A stretch of DNA of 64,000 nucleotides from Pseudomonas nitroreducens (GTDB lineage: Bacteria; Pseudomonadota; Gammaproteobacteria; Pseudomonadales; Pseudomonadaceae), in assembly GCF_014204515.1 (NCBI RefSeq), contig NZ_JACHLI010000038.1:1-64000 (forward strand), read 5' to 3'. The notes beneath the pieces were generated by a model, which had not been told where the DNA came from, ran no database searches, and was given only the letters and a program-made list of their open reading frames with translations. Both the position numbers and the translations under genes were made by a program. Shown one piece after another: positions 53,225 through 63,163 of the stretch. Numbering within the stretch: position 1 is the stretch's first letter; the number at the start of each line of letters is the position of its first letter.

Positions 53225-53284
53225 GTCAGGCTCCGGTGATTCTGGTTGTGGTGTTCCATGGCTCAGGCTTCTGTCTCGAGAAAG

Positions 53285-53320
53285 CTCTCTGTCTTCAGAA
53301 GACTCTCTGTCTTCAGAAGG
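53285..53320. repeat. Tandem duplication of an 18-bp unit
   Basis: CTCTCTGTCTTCAGAAGA is followed directly by the same unit with one change (last base G). A diverged third relative lies just before it. Confidence 0.8.
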
Positions 53321-53334
53321 CTCAGCGATGGAAT

Positions 53335-53615
53335 CGAACATCCCGGCCGGCGAGGCCGTATTCCCTCCGGCCGGGTGTTCGAGTCGCTTTGCAGCGTGGC
53401 GGGCGAGGCCACTCCCATAACTTCGCCCGCCACTTTGCTCGGTGGCGGATAACACCTTTGGCGTTGTTCGCCCTACGTTTTGCTCTTCGTAGGATGGGTG
53501 GAGCTTGCGATACCCATCACCCAGGTTTGCAAGGGAGCGATGGGTATCGCTTCGCTCCACGCCATCCTACGAAGGCGCTTCGGCGGATAACGCCTGGGGC
53601 GTTATCCGCCCTACG
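53335..53615. repeat. Repeat block between glycerate kinase gene and glxR
   Basis: The block holds a GGCCGG hairpin (53341-53378), a GGCGGATAACRCC...GGCGTT element (53441-53473), a GGATGGGT palindrome (53488-53573) and another GGCGGATAACGCC-GGCGTTATCCGCC palindrome (53583-53611). No gene is present in the 454-base gap. Confidence 0.7.
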
Positions 53616-53678
53616 TCGGTATTCCCCGCAGGGCGGATGAATCGGAGCGCTTCATGCGCCGATCAACGCGGCGCTTCT

Positions 53679-54569
53679 TCAGTCCTTGCGGATGGAGAAG
53701 TTGGCCATGTGCTCCAGGCCCTTGATCAGGCCGGAGTGGTCCCAGTTGCTGCCGCCGATGGCCGCGCAGGTGCTGAACACCTGCTGGGCGTTGGCGGTGT
53801 TGGGCAGGTTCAGGCCCAGTTCGCGAGCGCCGGCCAGGGCCAGGTTGAGGTCCTTCTGGTGCAGGCTGATGCGGAAGCCCGGATCGAAGGTGCCCTTGAC
53901 CATGCGGTCGCCGTGCACTTCGAGGATGCGCGAGGAGGCGAAGCCGCCCATCAGCGCTTCACGCACCTTGGCCGGGTCGGCGCCGTTCTTCGCGGCGAAC
54001 AGCAGGGCTTCGGCGACGGCCTGGATGTTCAGGGCGACGATGATCTGGTTGGCCACCTTGGCGGTCTGGCCGTCGCCATTGCCGCCGACGCGGGTGATGT
54101 TCTTGCCCATGGCCTGGAACAGCGGCAGGGCGCGTTCGAAGGTGTTCGGGCAGCCGCCGACCATGATGCTCAGGGACGCGGCCTTGGCGCCGACTTCACC
54201 GCCGGAAACCGGGGCGTCCAGGTACTGCGCGCCGGTGGCCTTGATCTTCTCGGCGAAGGTCTTGGTGGCGGTAGGGGAGATCGAGCTCATGTCGATCACC
54301 ACCTTGTTCGGGCCCACGCCTTCGGCGATGCCGTCCTTGCGGAACAGCACGTCTTCCACCTGCGGGGTATCCGGGACCATCACGATGATGAACTCGGCTT
54401 CCTGGGCGACTTCCTTGGGGTTGGCCAGGCCGATGGCGCCGGCTTCGACCAGGGCTGCCGGAGCGGCATCGTGGTGGGTGGAAACGAAGATCTGGTGACC
54501 GGCTTTCTGCAGGTTCTGCGCCATGGGCAGGCCCATGATGCCGGTGCCGATGAATCCGATTTTGGCCAT
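53679..54569 (-). CDS. glxR: Tartronate semialdehyde reductase (2-hydroxy-3-oxopropionate reductase)
   Basis: The enzyme reduces tartronate semialdehyde to glycerate with NAD(P)H. The 296-residue protein has the N-terminal Rossmann motif IGFIGTGIMGLPMAQNL, the beta-hydroxyacid dehydrogenase substrate motif FLDAPVSGG-type (LDAPVSGGEVGAKAASL), and the catalytic lysine in GDGQTAKVANQIIVALN. The ATG at 54569 has AGGAG upstream. It follows hyi on the same strand and acts directly after Gcl/Hyi in the pathway. Confidence 0.95.
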   Translation of the reverse strand: MAKIGFIGTGIMGLPMAQNLQKAGHQIFVSTHHDAAPAALVEAGAIGLANPKEVAQEAEFIIVMVPDTPQVEDVLFRKDGIAEGVGPNKVVIDMSSISPTATKTFAEKIKATGAQYLDAPVSGGEVGAKAASLSIMVGGCPNTFERALPLFQAMGKNITRVGGNGDGQTAKVANQIIVALNIQAVAEALLFAAKNGADPAKVREALMGGFASSRILEVHGDRMVKGTFDPGFRISLHQKDLNLALAGARELGLNLPNTANAQQVFSTCAAIGGSNWDHSGLIKGLEHMANFSIRKD

Positions 54570-54639
54570 GAGGAATTCTCCTGGTTGTTCTTGTTGGGCT
54601 TTCGGCTCCCTGCGTACCCAGGGAGTCGTTGAGCAGTCC

Positions 54640-54736
54640 GTAGGATGGGCCGGGCGGCGTTTCGCGAGCTTGCGATACCCATCACCCAGCGGTGCCGGGA
54701 TCGATGGGTATCGCTTCGCTCCACGCCATCCTACGA
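54640..54736. repeat. GGATGGGT palindromic repeat
   Basis: GTAGGATGGGCCGGGCGGCG...GCGATACCCATCA faces GATGGGTATCGCTTCGC...GCCATCCTACG; it fills the glxR-hyi gap. Confidence 0.8.
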
Positions 54737-54746
54737 AGTGAGTCGG

Positions 54747-55529
54747 TCACACCACGTTGTGGCTCTTCAGCCAGCCGAGGCCGGCTTCGGTGGTGGTCCT
54801 GGGCTTGTATTCGCAGCCGACCCAGCCGCGGTAGCCGATGCGGTCCAGGTGGTCGAACAGGAAGCGGTAGTTGATCTCGCCGGTGCCCGGCTCGTGGCGG
54901 CCGGGGTTGTCGGCCAGCTGCACGTGGTTGATCGCGGCGAGGTTCTTCTCGATGGTCCGCGCCAGGTCACCTTCCATGATCTGCATGTGGTAGATGTCGT
55001 ACTGCAGGAACAGATTGGCGCTGCCGACCTTCTCGCGGATGTCCTGGGCCTGCTGGGTGGTCTGCAGGTAGAAGCCGGGAATGTCGATCGTGTTGATCAT
55101 TTCCATGACCAGCTTGATGCCCGCGGCTTCGAGCTTGCCCGCCGCGTACTCCAGGTTGTTCAGGAAGGTGTTCTCGATGGTCGCGCAGTCATGGCCCTGC
55201 GGACGGATGCCGGCCAGGCAGTTGACCTGGGTGTTGCCCAGGACCTTGGCGTAGGCGATGGCCTTGTCGACGCCGGCGCGGAATTCCTCGACGCGATCCG
55301 GGTGGCAGGCGATGCCGCGCTCGCCCTTGGCCCAGTCGCCGGCAGGCAGGTTGAACAGCACTTGTTCGAGCTGGTTGGCGTCCAGGCGGGCCTTGATCAC
55401 CTCGGCCTCGACGTCATACGGAAACAGGTACTCGACACCGCTGAAACCGGCGCGCGCGGCGGCTTCGAAACGGTCGAGGAAGTCCACCTCGGTGAACAGC
55501 ATGGACAGGTTGGCGCAGAAACGGGGCAT
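54747..55529 (-). CDS. hyi: Hydroxypyruvate isomerase
   Basis: Hyi interconverts hydroxypyruvate and tartronate semialdehyde. The 260-residue TIM-barrel protein starts MPRFCANLSMLFTEVDFLDRF and has GFSGVEYLFPYD, metal-ligand glutamates in MEMINTIDIPGF, the QYDIYHMQIMEGDL strand and WVGCEYKPRTTTEAGLGW at the end. The ATG at 55529 has GGAGTGA upstream; a longer reading to 55622 is rejected. It is 132 bases downstream of gcl. Confidence 0.95.
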   Translation of the reverse strand: MPRFCANLSMLFTEVDFLDRFEAAARAGFSGVEYLFPYDVEAEVIKARLDANQLEQVLFNLPAGDWAKGERGIACHPDRVEEFRAGVDKAIAYAKVLGNTQVNCLAGIRPQGHDCATIENTFLNNLEYAAGKLEAAGIKLVMEMINTIDIPGFYLQTTQQAQDIREKVGSANLFLQYDIYHMQIMEGDLARTIEKNLAAINHVQLADNPGRHEPGTGEINYRFLFDHLDRIGYRGWVGCEYKPRTTTEAGLGWLKSHNVV

Positions 55530-55661
55530 GGGGTCACTCCTGTTGAACGGGTGGTGCGTGGCGCTCGGCTTCTTCGTGAAAGAGAGCAGGGGGTGGGGGA
55601 CTCCCCGCCAGGAAATGTCCACCCCCAGCTCCTCCCCGCAGGGAGGAGTCGTGCGGTTCTG

Positions 55662-57437
<1,776 letters not shown>

Positions 57438-57783
57438 ATTTTGTTCCTCGGTTCTTATACTGATTGTGTACAAAAGTTGAGGCGATTCTAGGCAGGCAAT
57501 TCGACGAAGGTCAAGACGGGTTGTATACGAGGGACTGAGCGGTCATTTTTCCATGAAAGCCTTCTATTACGCTGCTTTGCGCGAAAACCTGAGCGCAGGG
57601 TCAAACTATCGTTTGAAAAAATGTATACAAAAATAGATGTGAATTGTCCTTTTAAGTTGCTTTGAGTGAGACCTTCGGCTACTAGATTGCGTACAGATTT
57701 CTGATACGCGTGTGCGCAGCTTTTATCCGTGCGCATGCCGTGGCCCCGACTTGTCCACCTATCAACTTGAAGAGGAAAACCTC
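57438..57783. promoter_or_regulatory. Divergent control region with repeated TGTRTACA sites
   Basis: The region separates gcl (leftward) and the GlcG/HbpS gene (rightward). Related near-palindromes are TTGTGTACAA (57464-57473), TTGTATACGA (57521-57530), ATGTATACAA (57621-57630) and TTGCGTACAG (57687-57696). A further copy, CTGTGTACAG (59259-59268), lies upstream of the TetR gene. They look like operators for one regulator, perhaps that TetR protein. Confidence 0.6.
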
Positions 57784-58215
57784 ATGAGCATCCTGAGTCT
57801 GGAAACCGCCCTGGACATCACTCGCCACGCCCTGGTCGCCAGCCGCGAGCTGTCCACCGCGCCACTGACCATCGCTGTGCTGGATGCCGGCGGGCACCTG
57901 CTGAGCCTGCAGCGCGAGGATGGGGCGAGCATGCTTCGTCCGCAGATCGCCATCGGCAAGGCATGGGGCGCGGTAGCGCTGGGCAAGTCGTCGCGAGTGC
58001 TCGCGGCGGACGCTCAGCAGCGGCCGTCGTTCATCGCTGCGGTGAACACCCTGGCGCAAGGCAACGTGGTGCCCGCACCGGGCGGTGTGCTGATCCGCAA
58101 TTCGGCCAATGAAGTGATAGGCGCCATCGGTATCAGCGGCGACGCCTCGGACATCGACGAGCAATGCGCGATCCGTGGCGTGCAGGCGCTGGGGCTGGTG
58201 GCGGACGCGGGCTGA
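57784..58215 (+). CDS. GlcG/HbpS family protein
   Basis: This 143-residue protein belongs to the GlcG/HbpS (heme-degrading domain-like) family: LTIAVLDAGGHLLSLQREDGAS, IAIGKAWGAVALGKSSRVL and GGVLIRNSANEVIGAIGISGDASDIDEQCA. Some family members bind heme; those linked with glycolate or glyoxylate genes are of unknown role. The ATG at 57784 has GAGGA upstream; a longer reading to 57712 is rejected. It is divergent from gcl across the operator-rich region, so it is probably controlled together with it. Confidence 0.9.
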   Translation: MSILSLETALDITRHALVASRELSTAPLTIAVLDAGGHLLSLQREDGASMLRPQIAIGKAWGAVALGKSSRVLAADAQQRPSFIAAVNTLAQGNVVPAPGGVLIRNSANEVIGAIGISGDASDIDEQCAIRGVQALGLVADAG

Positions 58216-58280
58216 TCGGGGAGGGTGTAGCGCGCACTTCACCGTGCACTTGCCCCGCTTCTACAGGATATTTCTGCGCT

Positions 58281-58428
58281 CTTGCCGGCCCTCACCCTCA
58301 CCCTAACCCTCTCCCAAGGGGAGAGGGCCCGTTCGGCGCAGGGAGAACCCACAACATCAGCCGGCACGTTCTGCCCCCTCTCCCTCAGGAGCGGGGCGCG
58401 CAGCCAGGGCTGGGGTGAGGGGGAGCTC
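58281..58428. repeat. Paired CCTCTCCC-type repeat
   Basis: Inverted arms (58287-58327 and 58376-58425) enclose CGTTCGGCGCAGG...TCAGCCGGCAC, a diverged form of the core seen at 25.8 and 29.1 kb. Confidence 0.72.
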
Positions 58429-58480
58429 AGCTCCGGACATTCCGGAGACGTGAGTTGCTCCTGCGGGCGCAGCTTTACGC

Positions 58481-59137
58481 TCAGATCGACAACGGCCGCA
58501 GTCGCCCCTGCGGCTTGTTCTCGCCACTGCCGTTATCCGGCGCAGTGCCACGCAGCACCAGGCGGGTGATGGTCTCGGTGGCCGCCTCGAAATCCGCATC
58601 GCTGAGGCTGGTCTTGCCGGTGACCATGGAAATCTGCCAGTCGAAATCGGCGTAGGTCTGGGTCGCCGCCCAGATAGTGAACAGCAGGTGATGCGGGTCC
58701 ACCGGCGCCAGCAGGCCGCGGTCGATCCAGCTCTGCAGGCAGGCGATGTTGCGTTGCGCCTGGGCATTCAGCTCGTCCAGGTATTCCTTGGGCAGGTGCG
58801 GCGCGCCATGCATCAGTTCGCTGGCGAATACCTTGGACGCGTGCGGCAGCTCCTGGGAAATCCTCACCTTGGAGCGGATATAGGCGCGCAGCGCCTCGCT
58901 CGGCTCATCGTCCTCGCGAAACGGCGCGGAAGCCTGCAGCAGCGGCTCGACCACGCTTTCCAGCACGCAGCGGTAGAGGTTTTCCTTGGACTGGAAGTAG
59001 TAGTAGACGTTGGGCTTGGGCAGCCCGGCGCGCGCGGCGATGTCGCTGGTCTTGGTCGCCGCGAACCCCTTCTCGGCGAATTCCTCGCTGGCGGCGCGCA
59101 GGATCAGGCGCCGGTTACGCTCGCGAATGCTGGTCAT
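58481..59137 (-). CDS. TetR/AcrR-family regulator, RutR-like
   Basis: This 218-residue repressor has an N-terminal TetR helix-turn-helix (ILRAASEEFAEKGFAATKTSDIAARAGLPKPNVYYYFQSKENLY) and a C-terminal domain of the RutR (YcdC) type with FASELMHGAPHLPKEYLDEL and LLFTIWAATQTYADFDWQI. RutR of E. coli binds pyrimidines. Here the gene is near the gcl region and has one of the TGTRTACA sites upstream, so it may regulate itself and the glyoxylate genes; that is inference. The ATG at 59137 begins the usual N-terminus. Confidence 0.88.
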   Translation of the reverse strand: MTSIRERNRRLILRAASEEFAEKGFAATKTSDIAARAGLPKPNVYYYFQSKENLYRCVLESVVEPLLQASAPFREDDEPSEALRAYIRSKVRISQELPHASKVFASELMHGAPHLPKEYLDELNAQAQRNIACLQSWIDRGLLAPVDPHHLLFTIWAATQTYADFDWQISMVTGKTSLSDADFEAATETITRLVLRGTAPDNGSGENKPQGRLRPLSI

Positions 59138-59337
59138 TGGCTGGTCTTCTTTCTTGTATTGCGTGGTCGCCCAACGGGGCCGGGCATGGTAGCACCGGGC
59201 TTCGGAGGCCCTCAACTGAGGCGCCTGTACGCATTTTCCTGACTCACGGGTCGGTTTTCTGTGTACAGCGACGAACTTCTGCGGTATTTCTAGCGCACTT
59301 TCGTTCGGCACCTGCCATCCGGAACTGCCCACTGCCC

Positions 59338-60333
59338 ATGCCTGATTCCCAGCTGGTCGACCCCTTCGGTCGACGCATCACCTACCTGCGCCTGTCGGTC
59401 ACCGACCGCTGCGACTTCCGCTGCACCTACTGCATGAGCGAAGACATGCAGTTCCTGCCGCGCGACCAGGTATTGAGCCTGGAAGAACTCGAAGCCGTCG
59501 CCGATGCCTTCATCGGCCTGGGCGTGAAGCGCATCCGCATCACCGGCGGCGAGCCGCTGGTACGCAAGGGCCTGACCAGTCTGCTGGCGAAGCTGGGCGC
59601 GCGCGCGGAACTGGACGATCTCTCCATCACCACCAATGGCTCGCAATTGCGCGAGCGTGCGGCCGAGCTGCGCGCTGCCGGCGTACGCCGCCTGAACATC
59701 AGCCTGGACTCGCTGCGCCGCGAGCGCTTCGCCGCCTTCATCCGCTCCGACAAGCTGGAGCAGGTGCTCGACGGAATCGACGCCGCCCGCGAAGCCGGCT
59801 TCGCGCGCATCAAGCTCAATGCCGTGGTGCAGAAAGGCCGCAACGACGACGAAGTCTGCGACCTGGTGGCCTTCGCGCTGGAGAAGGGCATCGATATCAG
59901 CTTCATCGAGGAGATGCCGCTGGGCAGCGTCAGCAGCCACGAGCGCAAGCAGACCCTGTGCAGCAGCGACGAAGTCCGCGCGCAGCTCGCCGAACGCTGG
60001 CAATTGCTGCCGACGCCCGAGCGTAGCGGCGGGCCGTCGCGCTACTACCGCATCGACGGCTACGCCAGCCGCATCGGCTTCATTTCTCCGCACAGCCACA
60101 ACTTCTGCGGCGACTGCAATCGCGTGCGGGTGACCGCCGAAGGCAAGCTGGTGCTCTGCCTCGGCCACGAGGGCGCGCTGGACCTGCGCCAGTTGCTGCG
60201 CGAACACCCCGGCGACAGCGCGCGCCTGCGCGAGGCGCTGATGCAGGCGCTGCAGCTCAAGCCCGAGCGCCATCATTTCGAAGCCGACCAGCAGGTGCAG
60301 GTGCTGCGCTTCATGAGCATGACCGGCGGCTGA
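59338..60333 (+). CDS. moaA: GTP 3',8-cyclase MoaA
   Basis: MoaA is a radical-SAM enzyme that starts molybdenum cofactor synthesis from GTP. The 331-residue protein has the N-terminal cluster CDFRCTYC (C25, C29, C32), the SAM-binding RITGGEPLVRKG, the second cluster CGDC (C257, C260) with C274, and the C-terminal Gly-Gly required for activity. The ATG at 59338 starts immediately before DSQLVDPFGRRITYLRLSVTDRC. No moaBCDE genes are nearby. Confidence 0.96.
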   Translation: MPDSQLVDPFGRRITYLRLSVTDRCDFRCTYCMSEDMQFLPRDQVLSLEELEAVADAFIGLGVKRIRITGGEPLVRKGLTSLLAKLGARAELDDLSITTNGSQLRERAAELRAAGVRRLNISLDSLRRERFAAFIRSDKLEQVLDGIDAAREAGFARIKLNAVVQKGRNDDEVCDLVAFALEKGIDISFIEEMPLGSVSSHERKQTLCSSDEVRAQLAERWQLLPTPERSGGPSRYYRIDGYASRIGFISPHSHNFCGDCNRVRVTAEGKLVLCLGHEGALDLRQLLREHPGDSARLREALMQALQLKPERHHFEADQQVQVLRFMSMTGG

Positions 60334-60397
60334 GTCCGCCACGGCGGGTTGCCTGACCCGTCCGACAGAACAACAACAACGTCACAAGGAGAGTCGT

Positions 60398-61216
60398 TTG
60401 AAGCTCAAGGCCTTCTGCTGGGCGCTCGCCAGCACCCTTTCAACAAGCGCCATGGCGCAGACCTACGTGGTCGGCGTCGAGAACCTCGCCTTCGCCCCGC
60501 ACTACAGCACCGACGCACAGGGCAACTACCAGGGTTTCGCCCGCGAACTGCTGGACCTGTTCGCCGGCAGCAGCGGCATCGCCCTGGAGTACCGCCCGCT
60601 GCCGGTGGATGCACTGCTGCCGGCGCTGCTGTCCGGCCAGGTCGATCTCAAGTACCCCGACAACCCCAACTGGGCGCCGGAACAGAAGGCGGGAAAAACC
60701 CTGCGCTACAGCCAGCCGGTTACCCAGTACGTCGACGGTGTGCTGGTAGCGCCGGAGCGGCTGGGGCAGGGCGTCGGTGCGCTGAAGACGCTGGCGCTGG
60801 TGGAAGGCTGGACGCCGCGCGGCTACGAGCAGCAGGTGCAGGCCGGGCAGATCGGCGTCGCCCCCAGCGCCGACCTCAAGCAGATGATGCATAGCGCCCT
60901 GAAGAAGCAGGCCGACGGCGTCTACTTCAACGTGGTGGTCGCCACCTTTTACCTCGACAACATCCGCGCCAAGCCGGGCGCGCTGGTGTTCGATCCGTCA
61001 CTGCCGCACACCCGCAGCGCTTTCCACCTGTCCACGCTCAGGCACGGCGAGCTGGTCGAGCGCTTCGACCGCTTCCTCGTCGATCACGCCGGTGAGGTGG
61101 CCGCACTCAAGGCCAGGTACGGCGTCGAGGCCAGCCTGGATTCCGAGCACCTGGGCGTCGAGCAGTGGAAAGTCGACTTCCTCGAACGCCAGAAAGCCAA
61201 ACAGAAGTCGCCCTGA
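60398..61216 (+). CDS. Periplasmic substrate-binding protein (amino acid ABC-type)
   Basis: This 272-residue protein has a signal peptide (LKLKAFCWALASTLSTSAMA) and a two-lobed SBP_bac_3-like fold: VVGVENLAFAPHYSTDAQGNYQGFARELLDLF, DLKYPDNPNWAPEQKAGK and a C-terminal YLDNIRAKPGALVFDP region. It starts at TTG (60398) with AAGGAGAG upstream. No permease gene is adjacent, so it may be an orphan binding protein or a sensor. Its ligand cannot be named. Confidence 0.82.
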   Translation: MKLKAFCWALASTLSTSAMAQTYVVGVENLAFAPHYSTDAQGNYQGFARELLDLFAGSSGIALEYRPLPVDALLPALLSGQVDLKYPDNPNWAPEQKAGKTLRYSQPVTQYVDGVLVAPERLGQGVGALKTLALVEGWTPRGYEQQVQAGQIGVAPSADLKQMMHSALKKQADGVYFNVVVATFYLDNIRAKPGALVFDPSLPHTRSAFHLSTLRHGELVERFDRFLVDHAGEVAALKARYGVEASLDSEHLGVEQWKVDFLERQKAKQKSP

Positions 61217-61275
61217 GCCGCCTTCTTCCCTAGAATCGCCGCTGCCGTTCGCGCGCCAGCCGTAGGGAGGATGAA

Positions 61276-61611
61276 GTGCGCCGCGCTTTGTTCATCTGCA
61301 GCCGCAATCGCTTGCGCAGCCCCACCGCCGAAACCGTCTTCGCCAGCTGGCCGGAGGTCGAGAGCGACTCCGCCGGGCTGGCGCCGGACGCCGAAGTGCC
61401 GCTGAGCGCCGAACAACTGGAATGGGCCGACCTGGTCTTCGTCATGGAGCGCCGGCACCGGCAGGCGCTGCTGCGCCGCTTCCCCGCCGCCATGCGCGGC
61501 AAGCGCCTGGTGTGCCTGGACATCCCCGACGACTACGCCTATCTGCAGCCCGAACTGGTGCTCCTGCTGGAACGCAAGGTCGGGCCCTTGCTTGGCGTGG
61601 AGCGGGCATGA
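61276..61611 (+). CDS. Low-molecular-weight protein tyrosine phosphatase-like protein
   Basis: This 111-residue protein starts RRALFICSRNRLRSPTAETVF, which keeps the catalytic C-x5-R-S loop of low-molecular-weight phosphatases (C8 and R14), with DLVFVMERRHRQALLRRF and the LDIPDDYAYLQPELVLLL segment holding the likely general-acid aspartate. It is shorter than the classical enzymes (about 150 aa). The GTG at 61276 has GGGAGGA upstream. Its stop overlaps the start of the next gene (ATGA). Phosphatase activity is likely, the target unknown. Confidence 0.8.
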   Translation: MRRALFICSRNRLRSPTAETVFASWPEVESDSAGLAPDAEVPLSAEQLEWADLVFVMERRHRQALLRRFPAAMRGKRLVCLDIPDDYAYLQPELVLLLERKVGPLLGVERA

Positions 61612-62093
61612 GCGAGATCCGCATCGCGCTGCGCGACGGCGTCCTGGTCTGTCCCGGTTTCCGCATCCAGGCTCAGCCCGAACCCTCGCTGGCCATCGAT
61701 GGCGACCTGCTCTGGGCGCTGGAGCAGCCGCAGTGGTGCGAACTTGCCGTATCGCTGGAAGAGCGCGACGGTATTTGCTGGATCGCGCCTCTGCCGCTGG
61801 CGCAGCAGGGTGGCTTCGATCCGCAGCGGGTAATCGGCTGGCGCGACGAGCCGGTGCGCATCGAACAGCCCGCAGGCGTCGAGGATGCCGAAGCCGCCAT
61901 CCACTGGTGGCGCGGCGGCACGGTCGAGGATGTGCGCGGGCGTATCAGCCACCATCCCTGGGGGCGTCTGCTGCGGCTCGAAGGGCCGGGTATCGCGGCC
62001 GAACACATTCTCTTTCCACGCGAGCACGCCTGCGTCTACTTCGGCCATCTCGATACCGACTGGCGTCGCCTGCGCTTCGAACCGCTCGCCTGA
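61608..62093 (+). CDS. Hypothetical protein coupled to the phosphatase-like gene
   Basis: This 161-residue protein has no signal peptide or membrane segment. Its composition is rich in Trp, Glu and Arg (LLWALEQPQWCELAVSLEERDGICWIAPLPL; AIHWWRGGTVEDVRGRISHHPWGRLLRLEG), suggesting a compact beta-rich fold. I do not recognise a family. The four-base overlap with the phosphatase-like gene implies coordinated synthesis and a shared function. Confidence 0.78.
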   Translation: MSEIRIALRDGVLVCPGFRIQAQPEPSLAIDGDLLWALEQPQWCELAVSLEERDGICWIAPLPLAQQGGFDPQRVIGWRDEPVRIEQPAGVEDAEAAIHWWRGGTVEDVRGRISHHPWGRLLRLEGPGIAAEHILFPREHACVYFGHLDTDWRRLRFEPLA

Positions 62094-62165
62094 CGCCACA
62101 ACTTTGCGGAACCGAAGCGGGAGGGTCGCAGCCTAAATCTGCACTGTCCCAGCGAGGTGCCTTGC

Positions 62166-63128
62166 ATGGCCACGGAAAAACCTCCCGCACGCGGTGGTGT
62201 GCGTGCCAAGCCGAGCGCGTCGAGCGCGAAGAAGTCCGCTCCGCGCAATCCTTCCCGCAGCTCAAAAGCCGCTAGTGACACGGCGGACGAACTCTCCGCC
62301 GAGGAGCGCCGCAAGGTCGAGAAAAGCCAGCCGCCGCGCGCGTTGGTGCTGCATGAAGTCATCCGCCTGCAGGGCAATCACGAACTGGAGCGCACCCTGG
62401 CCGCGCTCTGGTGGTCGGCACTGGCCGCCGGGCTGACCATCGGTCTGTCGCTGATGGCCATGGGGCTGTTCCGTGCGCGGCTGCCGGAGCACGACATGGC
62501 GGTGATCACCACCAGCCTCGGCTACCCGGTGGGCTTTCTGGCGATCATCCTGGCGCGCCAGCAACTGTTCACCGAGAACACCCTGACGGCGGTGCTGCCG
62601 GTGATGAGTGAGCCAACGCTGGAAAAATTCGGCCAATTGCTGCGCCTATGGTCGGTGGTGCTGGCGGGCAATATCGTCGGCGCGCTGCTGTTCGCCTACG
62701 GCATGCTGCACCTGCCGATCTTCGATACCCAGGTGGACCAGGCCTTCCTCGACATCGGCCGCGAGGTGATGAAGAACGACCACTGGCAGATGTTCTCCAA
62801 GGGCATCGTCTCCGGCTGGATGATCGCTACCATGGTCTGGCTTGTGCCGGCGGCGGAAAACGCCAAGGTGTGGATCATCTTCCTGGTCACCTACCTGATG
62901 GCGCTGGGCAGTTTCAGTCACATCGTGGTGGGCACCTGCGAGGTCGGTTACCTGATGTTCGCCGGCGAGGTCGGGCTGGCCGCGTTCATCCTCGACTTCG
63001 CCCTGCCGACGCTGGTGGGCAATATCGTCGGCGGCAGCCTGATCTTCGCCCTGATGAGCCATGCCCAGGTGCGCAGCGATACCTCATCGCCGCCGGAAAA
63101 AGTCCCGCAAAAGAAAACGGCGCCCTGA
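62166..63128 (+). CDS. Formate/nitrite transporter-family protein (YfdC-like)
   Basis: This 320-residue protein has a basic, low-complexity N-terminal tail (about 65 residues rich in Ser, Lys, Pro) followed by an FNT domain of about six helices: LAALWWSALAAGLTIGLSLMAMGLF, GYPVGFLAIILARQQLFTENTLTAVLP, KGIVSGWMIATMVWL, GSFSHIVVGTCEVGYLMFAGE. The FTENT loop is in the YfdC form. FNT proteins are pentameric channels for small monovalent anions. I chose the ATG at 62166 with GAGG 9 bases upstream over GTG 62157. A terminator follows at once. Confidence 0.9.
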   Translation: MATEKPPARGGVRAKPSASSAKKSAPRNPSRSSKAASDTADELSAEERRKVEKSQPPRALVLHEVIRLQGNHELERTLAALWWSALAAGLTIGLSLMAMGLFRARLPEHDMAVITTSLGYPVGFLAIILARQQLFTENTLTAVLPVMSEPTLEKFGQLLRLWSVVLAGNIVGALLFAYGMLHLPIFDTQVDQAFLDIGREVMKNDHWQMFSKGIVSGWMIATMVWLVPAAENAKVWIIFLVTYLMALGSFSHIVVGTCEVGYLMFAGEVGLAAFILDFALPTLVGNIVGGSLIFALMSHAQVRSDTSSPPEKVPQKKTAP

Positions 63129-63140
63129 GGCGCCGTTTTT
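63114..63140. terminator. Bidirectional terminator
   Basis: AAAACGGCGCC-CTGA-GGCGCCGTTTTT lies across the end of the FNT gene and can also end the convergent oxidoreductase transcript. Confidence 0.9.
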
Positions 63141-63163
63141 CTGCGTGCGGTAGACAGCGGGGA

